64,000 bases of DNA. Origin: Flavobacteriales bacterium. GTDB taxonomy: Bacteria > Bacteroidota > Bacteroidia > CAIKAF01. The notes under the pieces are model-generated. The model did no database searches. It saw only the letters and a list, made by a program, of their open reading frames with translations, and was not told the DNA's origin. Positions 50,245-60,108 of this stretch are shown here, one piece after another; the first letter of the stretch is position 1, and each line of letters begins with the position of its first letter. The stretch covers positions 185,511-249,510 of the forward strand of contig JANWKT010000007.1 of NCBI GenBank assembly GCA_025451235.1, in the 5' to 3' direction. Position numbers and translations under genes: made by a program.

Positions 50245-52551
50245 ATGTGTAGAAAAATCATTCCTGGTATTTTTTTTCTTTTTGCTTTATTCGCTGGTAA
50301 TTTCTATACATTATCTGCACAATGTACCTATCAGGTAACCCATACCTCAGGTACACAAACGATCAATTGCATCAATACCACAGTTACATCATCCGGGACC
50401 ATGGATGTGAACAGCGTTTATTGCGTAGCCACCCAACCCTATTTTATAGGCTATAGTTATGGAAGCGGTACCAGTGGTAATGGAAGTTATACATTTACCT
50501 TTTCACCTGCCGTAAGTGCACTTACGCTCAATTTTAGCGGCACAAGCAATACTGCACCCCATGAGGAAGAAATAAAATTATATGTGAATGGGATACATTA
50601 TCAGATCCCCTCTGTAGGTACACCGAATGGATGTGATCCCATGGCCTTGCTTACCCCAGGCGGTAATCTTGGAGGTTGCGTAGGATGCGGCGTTTCGGGC
50701 TGGAATGGAACTACAATTGTTGGTCCTATTACCAGCCTAACGGTTTTAGATACCGTAATAAGTGGTGTTCCCAATGGATCCATATTTTCACTTTTTATTT
50801 GCGGAGGCGGTATAGGTGGTACGGTGGATCTTGGAAACGATACGACTTTATGCTCCGGAGGAACTCTTGCGCTCAATGCAACGACCCCAGGTGCCACCTA
50901 TCTATGGCAGGATAATTCTACCAACCCTACTTTCACCGTGAGCAGCCCCGGAACATATTGGGTGCAGGTAACCAGTGGATGTGGTGTTATTACGGATAGC
51001 ATCGTGGTCAACTACAGCACTCCACCGAATATTCAATTGGGAAATGATACCACTTTATGTTCGGGAGGAACACTGAATCTAAATGCCACTGCGGCGGGTG
51101 CTACTTATCTATGGCAGGATAATTCCACCAACCCTACTTTTGTAGTTAGTTCATCCGGAACTTATTGGGTGGAGGCGGATGTAAACGGTTGCACCGGATC
51201 AGATACCATCGTAGTGAACTACGGGCAAATACCCTTGGTTGATCTTGGGAACGATACTACTTTATGCCAAGGACAAAATCTCAACTTAGATGCAACAACT
51301 CCTGCAGCTACTTATTTGTGGCAGGATAACTCAACTAACCCAACGTATACTGTAAGTGGTCCTGGAACGTATTGGGTACAGGTAACCAATAGTTGCGGAA
51401 CATATACCGATAGCCTTACCATTAATTACAACATTACTTTTAATATCGACCTGGGCAATGATACCAGCTTATGCCAGGGAGATGTTTTATTGCTCGATGG
51501 AACCACTGCAGGTGCCACCTATCTATGGCAGGACAATTCCACCAATCCAACCTTCAACGTAAATGCACAAGGAACTTATTGGATTGAGGTAAATGTAAAT
51601 GGTTGCATAGATTCGGACACTATTGCAGTAAGTTATGGGCAAATACCTGTAGTTGATCTGGGGAATGATACCACTGTATGTCAAGGACAAAATCTCAACC
51701 TCGATGCAACCACCGCTGGTGTAACTTATCTATGGCAAGACAATTCTGCCAATCCTACTTTTAGTGTAAATACTTCAGGCACTTATTGGGTTCAACTCAC
51801 CAACAACTGCGGAGTTTTTACGGATAGTATCCTCATCAACTATATCGCCTTGGTTACGGTTGACCTGGGGAATGATACCAACTTATGCCAGGGAGATATT
51901 TTATTGTTGGATGCCACTACTGCAAGTGCCACCTATCTATGGCAGGACAATTCTACCAATCCTACCTTTAACGTCAACCAGCAAGGAACTTATTTCGTGG
52001 AAGTAAATGTGAGCAATTGCTCAGATGCAGATACTATCCAGGTGAACTTTGGCCTTTTGCCTATTGCGGATATAGGTGCCGATACCACCTTGTGTACCGG
52101 GGAGATCATGAACCTGAACGCCGCAACCCCAGGAGCAATTGCCTATTTATGGCATGACAATTCTACCAATCCAAATTTTACGGTTACCCAGGAAGGAACC
52201 TATTGGGTGGAAATCACGAATAATTGCGGGGTAAATGCGGATAGCATAGATATTAATTATAAGGGATGTAATTGTGAGATCTTCCTTCCTAATACATTTA
52301 CGCCTAACGAAGATGAACTGAATCCCATGTTCTTTGCTAAATCCAATTGTGAGTTAATGTCTTTTCGCTTGACCATTTTTAATCGCTGGGGTCAGGAGAT
52401 CTTTACGAGCTCAAATATTGGAGATAAGTGGAACGGTATGCATAAAGATCAGCCAGTTCCGCTAGGCGTATATTCCTATCATTTGAACTATCAATTTGAG
52501 GGTGAACTTCCGGTAGATAACAAGATCGGGCAAGTAAACCTGATCAGGTAG
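50245..52551 (+). CDS. Gliding-motility-type (CHU_C, T9SS type B) protein with seven tandem repeats
   Basis: 768 residues. Signal peptide (IPGIFFLFALFAGNFYTLSAQ), then a Cys-rich head, then seven tandem units of about 69 residues beginning (V/I)DLGNDTTLC and centred on TYLWQDNSTNPTF. Units alternate between an A type (closing NNCG..TDSI.INY) and a B type (closing VNGC..SDTI.V.YGQIP), so the real repeat is about 138 residues. A CHU_C domain ends the chain (CNCEIFLPNTFTPNEDELNP .. LTIFNRWGQEIF .. KIGQVNLIR). Such proteins are surface adhesins exported by T9SS type B signals. DNA repeats make the region prone to recombination. Confidence 0.9.
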   Translation: MCRKIIPGIFFLFALFAGNFYTLSAQCTYQVTHTSGTQTINCINTTVTSSGTMDVNSVYCVATQPYFIGYSYGSGTSGNGSYTFTFSPAVSALTLNFSGTSNTAPHEEEIKLYVNGIHYQIPSVGTPNGCDPMALLTPGGNLGGCVGCGVSGWNGTTIVGPITSLTVLDTVISGVPNGSIFSLFICGGGIGGTVDLGNDTTLCSGGTLALNATTPGATYLWQDNSTNPTFTVSSPGTYWVQVTSGCGVITDSIVVNYSTPPNIQLGNDTTLCSGGTLNLNATAAGATYLWQDNSTNPTFVVSSSGTYWVEADVNGCTGSDTIVVNYGQIPLVDLGNDTTLCQGQNLNLDATTPAATYLWQDNSTNPTYTVSGPGTYWVQVTNSCGTYTDSLTINYNITFNIDLGNDTSLCQGDVLLLDGTTAGATYLWQDNSTNPTFNVNAQGTYWIEVNVNGCIDSDTIAVSYGQIPVVDLGNDTTVCQGQNLNLDATTAGVTYLWQDNSANPTFSVNTSGTYWVQLTNNCGVFTDSILINYIALVTVDLGNDTNLCQGDILLLDATTASATYLWQDNSTNPTFNVNQQGTYFVEVNVSNCSDADTIQVNFGLLPIADIGADTTLCTGEIMNLNAATPGAIAYLWHDNSTNPNFTVTQEGTYWVEITNNCGVNADSIDINYKGCNCEIFLPNTFTPNEDELNPMFFAKSNCELMSFRLTIFNRWGQEIFTSSNIGDKWNGMHKDQPVPLGVYSYHLNYQFEGELPVDNKIGQVNLIR
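50823..52265 (+). repeat. Seven tandem 207-bp coding repeats
   Basis: Unit starts lie near 50823, 51031, 51238, 51445, 51653, 51858 and 52065. The most conserved segment, GCCACCTATCTATGGCAGGA, is nearly identical in units 1, 4 and 6. Confidence 0.85.
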
Positions 52552-52594
52552 ATGATTTATTTACAGTTATTGTTAAATATATAAACCCCAAGTT

Positions 52595-54250
52595 ATGAAA
52601 ACCAATACTGTTTTTTTTAAGGTCTCTTGCTTTTTAATTTTTAACGGCTTCCTATTGTGTGCAAAAACTAAGGCACAAACACCTTTGTGGAGTTGGGCCA
52701 AAAGTGCCGGGAACCTTGGAATTGAATATGCGAATTCCATTGCCACTGATGCAGAAGGCAGTAGTTATGTAACCGGTTATTTTAACAGCACCTCCATTAC
52801 CTTTGGTGCAGATGTATTAAACAATTCATCGGTAGATACTTCAGATATATTTATCGCAAAATATGATGTATTTGGAAATCCGCTTTGGGCAAAAAGAGTG
52901 GGGGGAAATTTAAGCGACAGGGGATTGGCAATTGCCTCAGATCTTTCGGGAAACGTTTATGTAACCGGTTATTTTGAAAGCGCCACCATTAGTTTTGATT
53001 CTATTACACTTACCAATACAAATGCTTTATTGGGCTCAGATGTATTCATTGTAAAATATGGCACACTTGGAAATGTGATTTGGGCCAAAAATGCCGGAGG
53101 TAATTATACAGATGCAGGCACCTCATTATATCTGGATATGGCTGGAAATCTATTGGTAGCTGGATATTTCCTGGCAGACACGATCAGCTTTGATGGTTAT
53201 GACCTGTTGAATAAAGGCAATTATGATATGTTCGTTACGAAATATGATCCCAATGGGAATGTATTATGGGCAGATGGCCGTGGAGGAACGAATGAAGACA
53301 AAGCATATGGGGTCACTGCGGATGCATCCAACAATATGATTGTAACCGGAGCCTTTTTAAGCCCATCTATTCTTTTTGATATAGATACGGTGAATTATTC
53401 CGGTGGTGCCTATACAGATATTTTTACAGTAAAATATACTTCAGGCGGGGCAGTTAGCTGGGCAAATTCTGAAGGGGGAACTTATCTGGATGAGCCCAAT
53501 GCGGTCGTTACCGATCCAGCTGGTGATTTATATATCAGCGGCATATTTTATAGTTCATCGATTCTATTTGGTACGGATACTTTGTTTAATTCAGGAACGA
53601 GTTTTTATGGAGATATGTTCATTGCGAAATATGATGCGAATGGAAATTCGGTTTGGGCAAAAGGAGCAGGAGCGGGCACCAATAATGATTGGGCCAGTGC
53701 CATGGACATAGATGCAGCTGGTAATATTTGGGTAGCAGGAGTGTTTGGATCTACTATTATTTTTGATAGCTATACACTCACCAACGAGGCATTATTTATG
53801 GTGGAATATGATGCGAATGGGAATGCAGTTTCTGCCTATGAGGTGGCAGGGGGTATGGCCTTTGGAATATCCATTGATGTTTTAGACAATTTTCATATAG
53901 CCGGTATCGTGTATGATCCTACCATTACTTTTGGAGCCACACCTACTTTAACTTCTAATGGGGTATATGATATAGTGGTAGCCCAGCTGGGCAACAATTA
54001 TGCAAGCATCCCCTGGAATTATAAAGATCCTGTAATTGTTTATCCTAATCCAACCACAGATCTCCTACACTTGATGGGAGAGGAAAAAATAACCTTGGTA
54101 GAAATATACAATGCATTGGGAGAGAAAATATTAAGTCAACCGGCGAATGAGGAAACTCTTTCCATTGATATGTCAGTCTATTCTTCTGGGATGTATACGG
54201 TGAACATAACCATTGGCAAGGAGGAGATTATAAAAAAGATCATCCGGTAA
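52595..54250 (+). CDS. T9SS type A cargo with SBBP-type propeller repeats
   Basis: 551 residues. Signal peptide (SCFLIFNGFLLCAKTKAQ), then about eight SBBP-type repeats, each with a D..GNxYVTGYF.. block and an FxxDTLxNxG.. block (for example DAEGSSYVTGYFNSTSITFG and DMAGNLLVAGYFLADTISFDG). A type A sorting domain follows from about 475 (VIVYPNPTTDLLHLMG .. SIDMSVYSSGMYTVN). SBBP propellers occur in many bacterial surface proteins. It is 43 bp from the previous gene and may be co-transcribed. Confidence 0.85.
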   Translation: MKTNTVFFKVSCFLIFNGFLLCAKTKAQTPLWSWAKSAGNLGIEYANSIATDAEGSSYVTGYFNSTSITFGADVLNNSSVDTSDIFIAKYDVFGNPLWAKRVGGNLSDRGLAIASDLSGNVYVTGYFESATISFDSITLTNTNALLGSDVFIVKYGTLGNVIWAKNAGGNYTDAGTSLYLDMAGNLLVAGYFLADTISFDGYDLLNKGNYDMFVTKYDPNGNVLWADGRGGTNEDKAYGVTADASNNMIVTGAFLSPSILFDIDTVNYSGGAYTDIFTVKYTSGGAVSWANSEGGTYLDEPNAVVTDPAGDLYISGIFYSSSILFGTDTLFNSGTSFYGDMFIAKYDANGNSVWAKGAGAGTNNDWASAMDIDAAGNIWVAGVFGSTIIFDSYTLTNEALFMVEYDANGNAVSAYEVAGGMAFGISIDVLDNFHIAGIVYDPTITFGATPTLTSNGVYDIVVAQLGNNYASIPWNYKDPVIVYPNPTTDLLHLMGEEKITLVEIYNALGEKILSQPANEETLSIDMSVYSSGMYTVNITIGKEEIIKKIIR

Positions 54251-54377
54251 GATTGGGACGTCTATCGGACTATCAGCGGTATTCCTAGTGCTTACATTTT
54301 ATTCATCCACACAATAAACAACCATCGTTTCTGTTCTTGAATACTGCCATATCTTTCTTTTTTGTAACTTTAAGTTG

Positions 54378-55175
54378 ATGAAAAAATACCTCGTTATATT
54401 GTTTGCTTTTTTCTTTTTATCCCCGTCTTCATTTTCTCAAAAAACAGATGCCTATTATGTGAAATTTATTTCGGGAGTAGATTCATCAGAAATGAGTTTT
54501 ATAGGAATTTCAGCAATAGTAGCGGATACCATGCAAGCCGGATGGATCACAGATGTCGATGGGGTCATCAAGATCAGACCTACGGAAATTCATCCACAGG
54601 CTCAGCTTCGAACCAGCACAGTAGAATACAAAACTTTTTATTTTTCGCTGGACAGGCTTTCATTGAATGATACGATCGTTTTTTTATTGGAGGCAAAACC
54701 TGTTACGATCAACGAGATCACCATAACCAGCTATAGGATAATTATGGATCCTGATGTTTCCACTAAAAAGAAAAAGAAGGTAAAAAAGAAAGTGGAAGTG
54801 ATAGAAACCAATCTATACACAATGGACCAATATACTCTCATGGATTCATTAATTACCGGAGATTGGTTCAAAGCAAGGCCCAAAGGAATGGGTGCTGGTT
54901 TTCAAGATTATATAAATTATTTGCAGACAGAGATCAAATACCCGCAATATGCCAGGGAGCACAGGATAGAAGAAAGGATTTATTTCCGTTTGAAGTTTGG
55001 TGAAAAAGGAAACATAGAACAGATCGTGCTGGTAAAAGCCAATAGTCCAATATTGGCTTTAGCAGCTGCGGAAGTATTGGTTAAAATTTCCAGGCTTGTA
55101 CCCAAGGACGAATTTGAACAATATCCTAAAAAAGGATCGGAGATCTACCTGCCGGTCAACTTTAAGTTAGAATAA
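54378..55175 (+). CDS. TonB-like C-terminal domain protein
   Basis: 265 residues from the ATG at 54378. After a signal peptide (YLVILFAFFFLSPSSFSQ) there is a carboxypeptidase-regulatory-like fold (ISAIVADTMQAGWITDVDGVIKI), a Lys-rich linker (KKKKKVKKKVEV) and a TonB C-terminal domain (YLQTEIKYPQYAREHRIEERIYFRLKFG). No membrane anchor is evident, so it is not a classical energiser; Bacteroidota have many such exported TonB-C proteins. It lies 25 bp ahead of an exported methyltransferase-like gene. Confidence 0.82.
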   Translation: MKKYLVILFAFFFLSPSSFSQKTDAYYVKFISGVDSSEMSFIGISAIVADTMQAGWITDVDGVIKIRPTEIHPQAQLRTSTVEYKTFYFSLDRLSLNDTIVFLLEAKPVTINEITITSYRIIMDPDVSTKKKKKVKKKVEVIETNLYTMDQYTLMDSLITGDWFKARPKGMGAGFQDYINYLQTEIKYPQYAREHRIEERIYFRLKFGEKGNIEQIVLVKANSPILALAAAEVLVKISRLVPKDEFEQYPKKGSEIYLPVNFKLE

Positions 55176-55200
55176 ATCTGAACGATACAATAAAAGGACA

Positions 55201-55845
55201 ATGAACAAAAAAACATTTTCACTTATTCTTCTCTTGGTAGTATCTGGAAGCATTATATATGCTCAAAAATCCAAGTCAGCATTCTCGTATAAGATATATG
55301 GGAATGTGGCCAATTACTTTGAAAACGAAAATGACCTGCTGACCTTTTTCGATTTTAAAAAAGGGGATCAGGTAGCAGAAATTGGAGCTGCTGATGGACA
55401 GAATATAGTGGGTTTCTCCTTGTTAACCGACAGCATCCGTTTTTATGTTCAGGATATCGATCCAACAGCAATGAATGAGAGGAATTTCAACAAGCTATTG
55501 AAGCGGTCTGCTAAATACAAATCATCCGCAAAACATAGCTTTCACTTATGTTTGGGAACTGAAACCTCCTCTCTTCTACCCGATAATAGCTTTGATAAGA
55601 TCCTTCTCATTGCCACTTTCCATGAATTTACGTACATGACAGAAATGCTGAATGATATCGGTAAAAAACTAAAGGAAGATGGCAAAGTATATATTTTGGA
55701 AAGCCGGTGTCTGGCCCATAAGAATTATTCTGTTATTGAAACCACCACTATCCTAGAAAAACATGGTTTCAAATTATTGAAAACAGATGGAAAGGACCTG
55801 AATGGAGGTGAAGGAGTTTATAGAAGTATTTTTGGTAAGAAATAA
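55201..55845 (+). CDS. Methyltransferase-fold protein with signal peptide
   Basis: 214 residues. A signal peptide (FSLILLLVVSGSIIYAQ) precedes a class I SAM-methyltransferase fold: motif I VAEIGAADGQNIVGF (with GAADG instead of GxGxG), YVQDIDPTAMN for motif II, and FDKILLIATFHEFTYM for motif IV. The later LEEKHGFKLLKTDG-like strand follows. Class I methyltransferases rarely carry a signal peptide, because SAM is not found in the periplasm, so either it is anchored with a cytosolic domain, or the fold has another role. Partner: the TonB-C gene. Confidence 0.7.
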   Translation: MNKKTFSLILLLVVSGSIIYAQKSKSAFSYKIYGNVANYFENENDLLTFFDFKKGDQVAEIGAADGQNIVGFSLLTDSIRFYVQDIDPTAMNERNFNKLLKRSAKYKSSAKHSFHLCLGTETSSLLPDNSFDKILLIATFHEFTYMTEMLNDIGKKLKEDGKVYILESRCLAHKNYSVIETTTILEKHGFKLLKTDGKDLNGGEGVYRSIFGKK

Positions 55846-55921
55846 TGATGTAACTTTTGTTCTTCGAACTATGGTACCCAGCCCTCCCAACACAGGATGG
55901 GACCAGGGAGATCCCATACGG

Positions 55922-56185
55922 TTATATAATTGACCAGACCAGAGTTTGAAAAATAAAAAATGCCAGTATAACTAAGAGGATAATACAAAAACCGTATAAA
56001 CCTATTCCAAACCAGAAACCTCCCGGGTTATCCTCCCGTTTACAAGTAGTGCCGGGTCCATAATACTTATAACCATAGCTAATGGTTCCAGTACGAAGAG
56101 CGTTATAGATAGTGAATACTGCACCAAATAACAACAATGAAAGAAAGCTCAGAGGAACAAAAAGAGTAAACACAGGTTTAAGCAT
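55922..56185 (-). CDS. Small membrane protein
   Basis: 87 residues from the ATG at 56185. Two hydrophobic segments (FTLFVPLSFLSLLLFGAVFTIY and FGIGLYGFCIILLVILAFFIF) flank a loop GTISYGYKYYGPGTTCKREDNPGGFWFG. The pattern K-R-E-D-N-P-G-G-F-W is of a small conserved kind I cannot name. An ATG 16 codons upstream is also possible. Confidence 0.55.
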   Translation of the reverse strand: MLKPVFTLFVPLSFLSLLLFGAVFTIYNALRTGTISYGYKYYGPGTTCKREDNPGGFWFGIGLYGFCIILLVILAFFIFQTLVWSII

Positions 56186-56443
56186 GGAAAGGATATACGA
56201 AAGGGGGAGAATAATGTTGGCAGGTAATGACACGATAACGAAAACTTTGCAAATTTGAATGCCCCGCCCCCCTGATAGGCATCCAGAGAAGAGGCTGGTG
56301 GCATCCTCTTATACTGAACAGTGGGAAAACCAATAACTAACAACAAGCAACCAACAACGAAAGGCATGATCATGGGCCGAATACAGCTCTCTTCCAAATA
56401 GTCAATAATTATTAACAGCCCCCTCCCTGCCTACTCATTTTCG

Positions 56444-56451
56444 TAAATTTG
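56444..56451 (+). promoter_or_regulatory. Promoter -7 element of dnaE
   Basis: TAAATTTG followed by C, ending four bases before the ATG at 56456; the transcript would be leaderless. Confidence 0.55.
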
Positions 56452-56455
56452 CAAC

Positions 56456-59400
56456 ATGGGTAAGTTCAGTCACCTCCATGTACATACACAATTCTCGTTG
56501 CTTGACGGCGCTGCGGAGATCGGGAAATTATATAAAAAAGCCATGGCCGACGAAATGCCGGCATTGGCCATTACCGATCATGGGAATATGTTTGGAGTTT
56601 TTCAATTCGTTGGCGAAGCCCATAAACATAAAAATGAAGATGGATCCCTTAAAATAAAACCTATTGTTGGTTGCGAATTTTATGTGGTGGAGGACCACCA
56701 TAAGAAAAAATTTACCGATGGTACCCGGGATGTTCGTTACCATCAATTGTTATTGGCCAAGGACGAAGAAGGATATAGAAATCTTTGCAAGCTATGTTCC
56801 CTGGGATGGACAGAAGGTATGTATTCCAAGTTCCCCCGCATCGATAAAGAGCTCATTGTAAAATACCATAAAGGTTTGATTGCCACCAGTTGTTGTCTGG
56901 GTGCTGAAGTTCCAAGGACCATTATGAAAAAGGGAGCAGAGGAAGGTGAAAAAGTATTTAAATGGTGGCTGGACCTATTTGGCGAAGATTATTATGTTGA
57001 ACTTCAACGACACCATATTCCCGACCAGGATATTGTAAACAATGTATTGCTTGGCTTTGCCCAAAAATACAATGTAAAGGTGATCTGCACCAACGATTCA
57101 CATTATGTAGACCAGCAGGACGCCAATGCACACGACATTCTTCTATGCATTAATACGGGTGCCAGGCAAAGTGATCCCACCTTTAAAGATGTGGACGACA
57201 ATGGTGATGTGAGGGGTAAACGATTTGCTTTTTACAACGACCAGTTCTTTTTTAAGACCGGCAAGCAAATGGGTGAGCTCTTCCACGATGTTCCCGAAGC
57301 TTTGGACAATACAAACGAGGTCATTGGTAAAATAAAAACCCTTAACCTCAAACGGGACATTCTACTGCCCTACTTCCCTATTCCTGAAAATTTTAAAACA
57401 CATCATACTTCCTCCTCCTGGAATGGAAAAGAATTATCCCCGGATGTTTTGAACCAATGGGAATATTTAAAGCATTTGACCTTCGAAGGGGCTCGTAGAA
57501 AATACAAAGAGATCAATCAGGAAGTAGAAGATAGATTGAATTTTGAATTGGATGTGATCCGTAACATGGGATTCCCTGGTTATTTTTTGATCGTATCTGA
57601 TTTTATTGATGCAGCCAGAAAGATGGGCGTATTTGTAGGTCCGGGCAGGGGTTCTGCCGCCGGATCAGCAGTAGCGTACGCTATTGGAATTACCAATATA
57701 GATCCGGTGAAATACGATCTCCTGTTCGAGAGGTTCTTAAATCCGGAACGTATCAGCATGCCCGATATTGATACAGACTTCGACGATGAAGGTCGGGGAA
57801 AAGTGATCGATTATGTGGTGAATAAATACGGAAAGAACCAGGTGGCCCAAATTGTTACCTATGGCACCATGGCTGCCAGGACAAGCATACAGGATGTTGC
57901 ACGGGTAATGGATATGCCCATTCACCAAATGAATGAATTAAAATCCAAATTACCGGATGCACCTATTTCCCTGAACAAAATGTTGTTTGCCGAGATCAAT
58001 GGTCCGGATGGATTGATAGATAAAAATGGATTAAGAAAGGAAGATGTAGATAAACTGGCTTTTTTAAGAGAGGTCATGGCGGGTGATTCGCAGGAAGCCA
58101 AAGTATTGAAAGAAGCGGTGATCCTCGAAGGGTCAGTGCGAAATACCGGTGTGCATGCATCCGCTATCATCATTGCACCCTCCGATCTTACCGACTTGCT
58201 CCCCATGGCACTGGCAAAAGATTCTGATCTTCTGTTAACCCAATACGAAGGAAGTATTATTGAGGATACCGGTGTATTAAAAATGGATTTCCTGGGTTTA
58301 AAAACCTTGACACAGATAAGGGATGCACTTGCACTCATCAAAGAAAATCATGGAATTGAAATTGATATTGACAAGATCCCATTAGACGATGAAGAAACTT
58401 TTAAATTATACCAACGCGGTGAAACGAATGGAACCTTCCAGTTTGAGAGTCCCGGAATGCAAAAGCATTTACAAAATCTAAAACCTGATAAGTTTGAGGA
58501 CCTGATCGCCATGAATGCTTTGTACCGTCCGGGTCCTATGGAATATATTCCCAGCTATATACAGCGCAAGCATGGGAAGGAAGTGATCACGTACGATCTT
58601 CCGGAGATGAAAGATATTTTGGCGGAAACTTATGGGATTACTGTTTACCAGGAACAGGTAATGCTTTTGTCACAAAAATTAGCAGGTTTTAGCAAGGGAG
58701 ATGCGGATGTGCTTCGAAAAGCCATGGGCAAAAAACAAATCGAAGTCCTCAATAAAATGAAGTCGAAGTTTATTGAAGGGGCCACTGCCAAAGGGCATCC
58801 TGCAGATAAGCTGAACAAGATCTGGATCGACTGGGAAGCCTTTGCCCAATATGCCTTCAATAAATCGCATTCAACCTGCTATGCATTTGTTGCTTATCAA
58901 ACTGCGTATTTAAAAGCACATTACCCGGCTGAATTCATGGCGGCTGTATTGAACGATGCAGGCTCATCCGAAAAGATCACTTTCTTTATTGAAGAATGTA
59001 AGCGGATGAGCATTGAAGTGCTCAAGCCAAACGTGAACCAATCGGATATTCATTTTTCAGCAGATAAAAAAGGATGCCTTATTTTCGGATTGAGTGCATT
59101 GAGTGGTATTGGTGAAGCTGCTACCCATGCAATCGTAGAAGAGAGAAAAAACAGTGGAGAATATAAAAGTATTTATGATTTTGTAAGCCGGGTAAGTGGC
59201 AGAAGTCTGAGCCGGAAAACCATGGAAGTTTTGGCCAAAGGAGGTGCATTTGATTGTTTCCCCAATATTCATAGGGCCCAATACTTTGCATCCGACGTGG
59301 GCAATGAAGTAAGCTTTATCGAAAAATTATTGAAGTTTGGGCAAAGTGCACATGCAGGTAAAGACAGTACCATGGCATCCTTATTTGGGGATATGGAAGA

Positions 59401-60097
59401 TATAGCCATCAAAGAACCCATACCACCCCATGCCGAAAAATGGTACCGGATGCAGGAGCTAAGCCAGGAAAAAGAAGTGGCAGGTTTTTATTTATCGGGC
59501 CACCCCCTCGACGATTTTAAATTTGACATTGATAAATTTACCAATAAGACCATTAGTCAGCTCAACAACCTGGGTGAATTGAAGAACCAAACATTCACCT
59601 TTGCATGCATCGTAAACAACGTAGAACATAGGGTTTCCAATAAAGACAATAAACCTTTCGGAATGTTCATGCTCGAAGACTACAATACCCAATACGAATT
59701 AAGGTTGTACGGAGAAGAATATTTAAAATTCAAATATTTTTTCGAGAAGGGAGCCATGTTATTAATGACCATGTCGGTAACAGAAAATAGGATGAAACCA
59801 GGTTTGTTCTATAAGAACCTTCAGAAAATAGAATTGCTGGCAGATGTGAGGAAGAACAGGTTGAAACAGGTAAAACTGAATATATTACTCAACGATATTA
59901 CTCCGAACGTAATTACAGAACTTGACCAGGTATTTAAAGAAAATCCGGGAGAAGTGAACGTAAAATTCAATGTGATCAATATAAGATCCGGTGAATCCAT
60001 TGAACTAAAAAACAAAAGCCTGAACATTGAGGTCACCAATGAATTATTAAGAGCGATAGAAAGAATGCAAAGTGTGGAGTTGGTGCCGGTAACTTAG
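56456..60097 (+). CDS. dnaE: DNA polymerase III alpha subunit
   Basis: 1213 residues. PHP domain at the N terminus (HLHVHTQFSLLDG, residues 6-18). Polymerase active-site acids lie in MPDIDTDF (D437, D439) and VLKMDFLGL (D611). The beta-binding and helix-hairpin-helix region follow (FNKSHSTCYAFVAYQTAYLKAHYPAEFMAAVL), and the C-terminal OB-fold (QTFTFACIVNNVEHRVSNKD .. MLEDYNTQYELRLYGEEY). It is the replicative polymerase. It has an independent promoter and no replication gene beside it. Confidence 0.97.
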   Translation: MGKFSHLHVHTQFSLLDGAAEIGKLYKKAMADEMPALAITDHGNMFGVFQFVGEAHKHKNEDGSLKIKPIVGCEFYVVEDHHKKKFTDGTRDVRYHQLLLAKDEEGYRNLCKLCSLGWTEGMYSKFPRIDKELIVKYHKGLIATSCCLGAEVPRTIMKKGAEEGEKVFKWWLDLFGEDYYVELQRHHIPDQDIVNNVLLGFAQKYNVKVICTNDSHYVDQQDANAHDILLCINTGARQSDPTFKDVDDNGDVRGKRFAFYNDQFFFKTGKQMGELFHDVPEALDNTNEVIGKIKTLNLKRDILLPYFPIPENFKTHHTSSSWNGKELSPDVLNQWEYLKHLTFEGARRKYKEINQEVEDRLNFELDVIRNMGFPGYFLIVSDFIDAARKMGVFVGPGRGSAAGSAVAYAIGITNIDPVKYDLLFERFLNPERISMPDIDTDFDDEGRGKVIDYVVNKYGKNQVAQIVTYGTMAARTSIQDVARVMDMPIHQMNELKSKLPDAPISLNKMLFAEINGPDGLIDKNGLRKEDVDKLAFLREVMAGDSQEAKVLKEAVILEGSVRNTGVHASAIIIAPSDLTDLLPMALAKDSDLLLTQYEGSIIEDTGVLKMDFLGLKTLTQIRDALALIKENHGIEIDIDKIPLDDEETFKLYQRGETNGTFQFESPGMQKHLQNLKPDKFEDLIAMNALYRPGPMEYIPSYIQRKHGKEVITYDLPEMKDILAETYGITVYQEQVMLLSQKLAGFSKGDADVLRKAMGKKQIEVLNKMKSKFIEGATAKGHPADKLNKIWIDWEAFAQYAFNKSHSTCYAFVAYQTAYLKAHYPAEFMAAVLNDAGSSEKITFFIEECKRMSIEVLKPNVNQSDIHFSADKKGCLIFGLSALSGIGEAATHAIVEERKNSGEYKSIYDFVSRVSGRSLSRKTMEVLAKGGAFDCFPNIHRAQYFASDVGNEVSFIEKLLKFGQSAHAGKDSTMASLFGDMEDIAIKEPIPPHAEKWYRMQELSQEKEVAGFYLSGHPLDDFKFDIDKFTNKTISQLNNLGELKNQTFTFACIVNNVEHRVSNKDNKPFGMFMLEDYNTQYELRLYGEEYLKFKYFFEKGAMLLMTMSVTENRMKPGLFYKNLQKIELLADVRKNRLKQVKLNILLNDITPNVITELDQVFKENPGEVNVKFNVINIRSGESIELKNKSLNIEVTNELLRAIERMQSVELVPVT

Positions 60098-60108
60098 GGA
60101 AAACACCC

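Noticed and set aside
52265..52551. Possible phage-like or CRISPR repeat in the adhesin gene
   Set aside because: The tandem DNA repeats are in frame and encode Ig-like domains; units are 207 bp, with no spacer structure.
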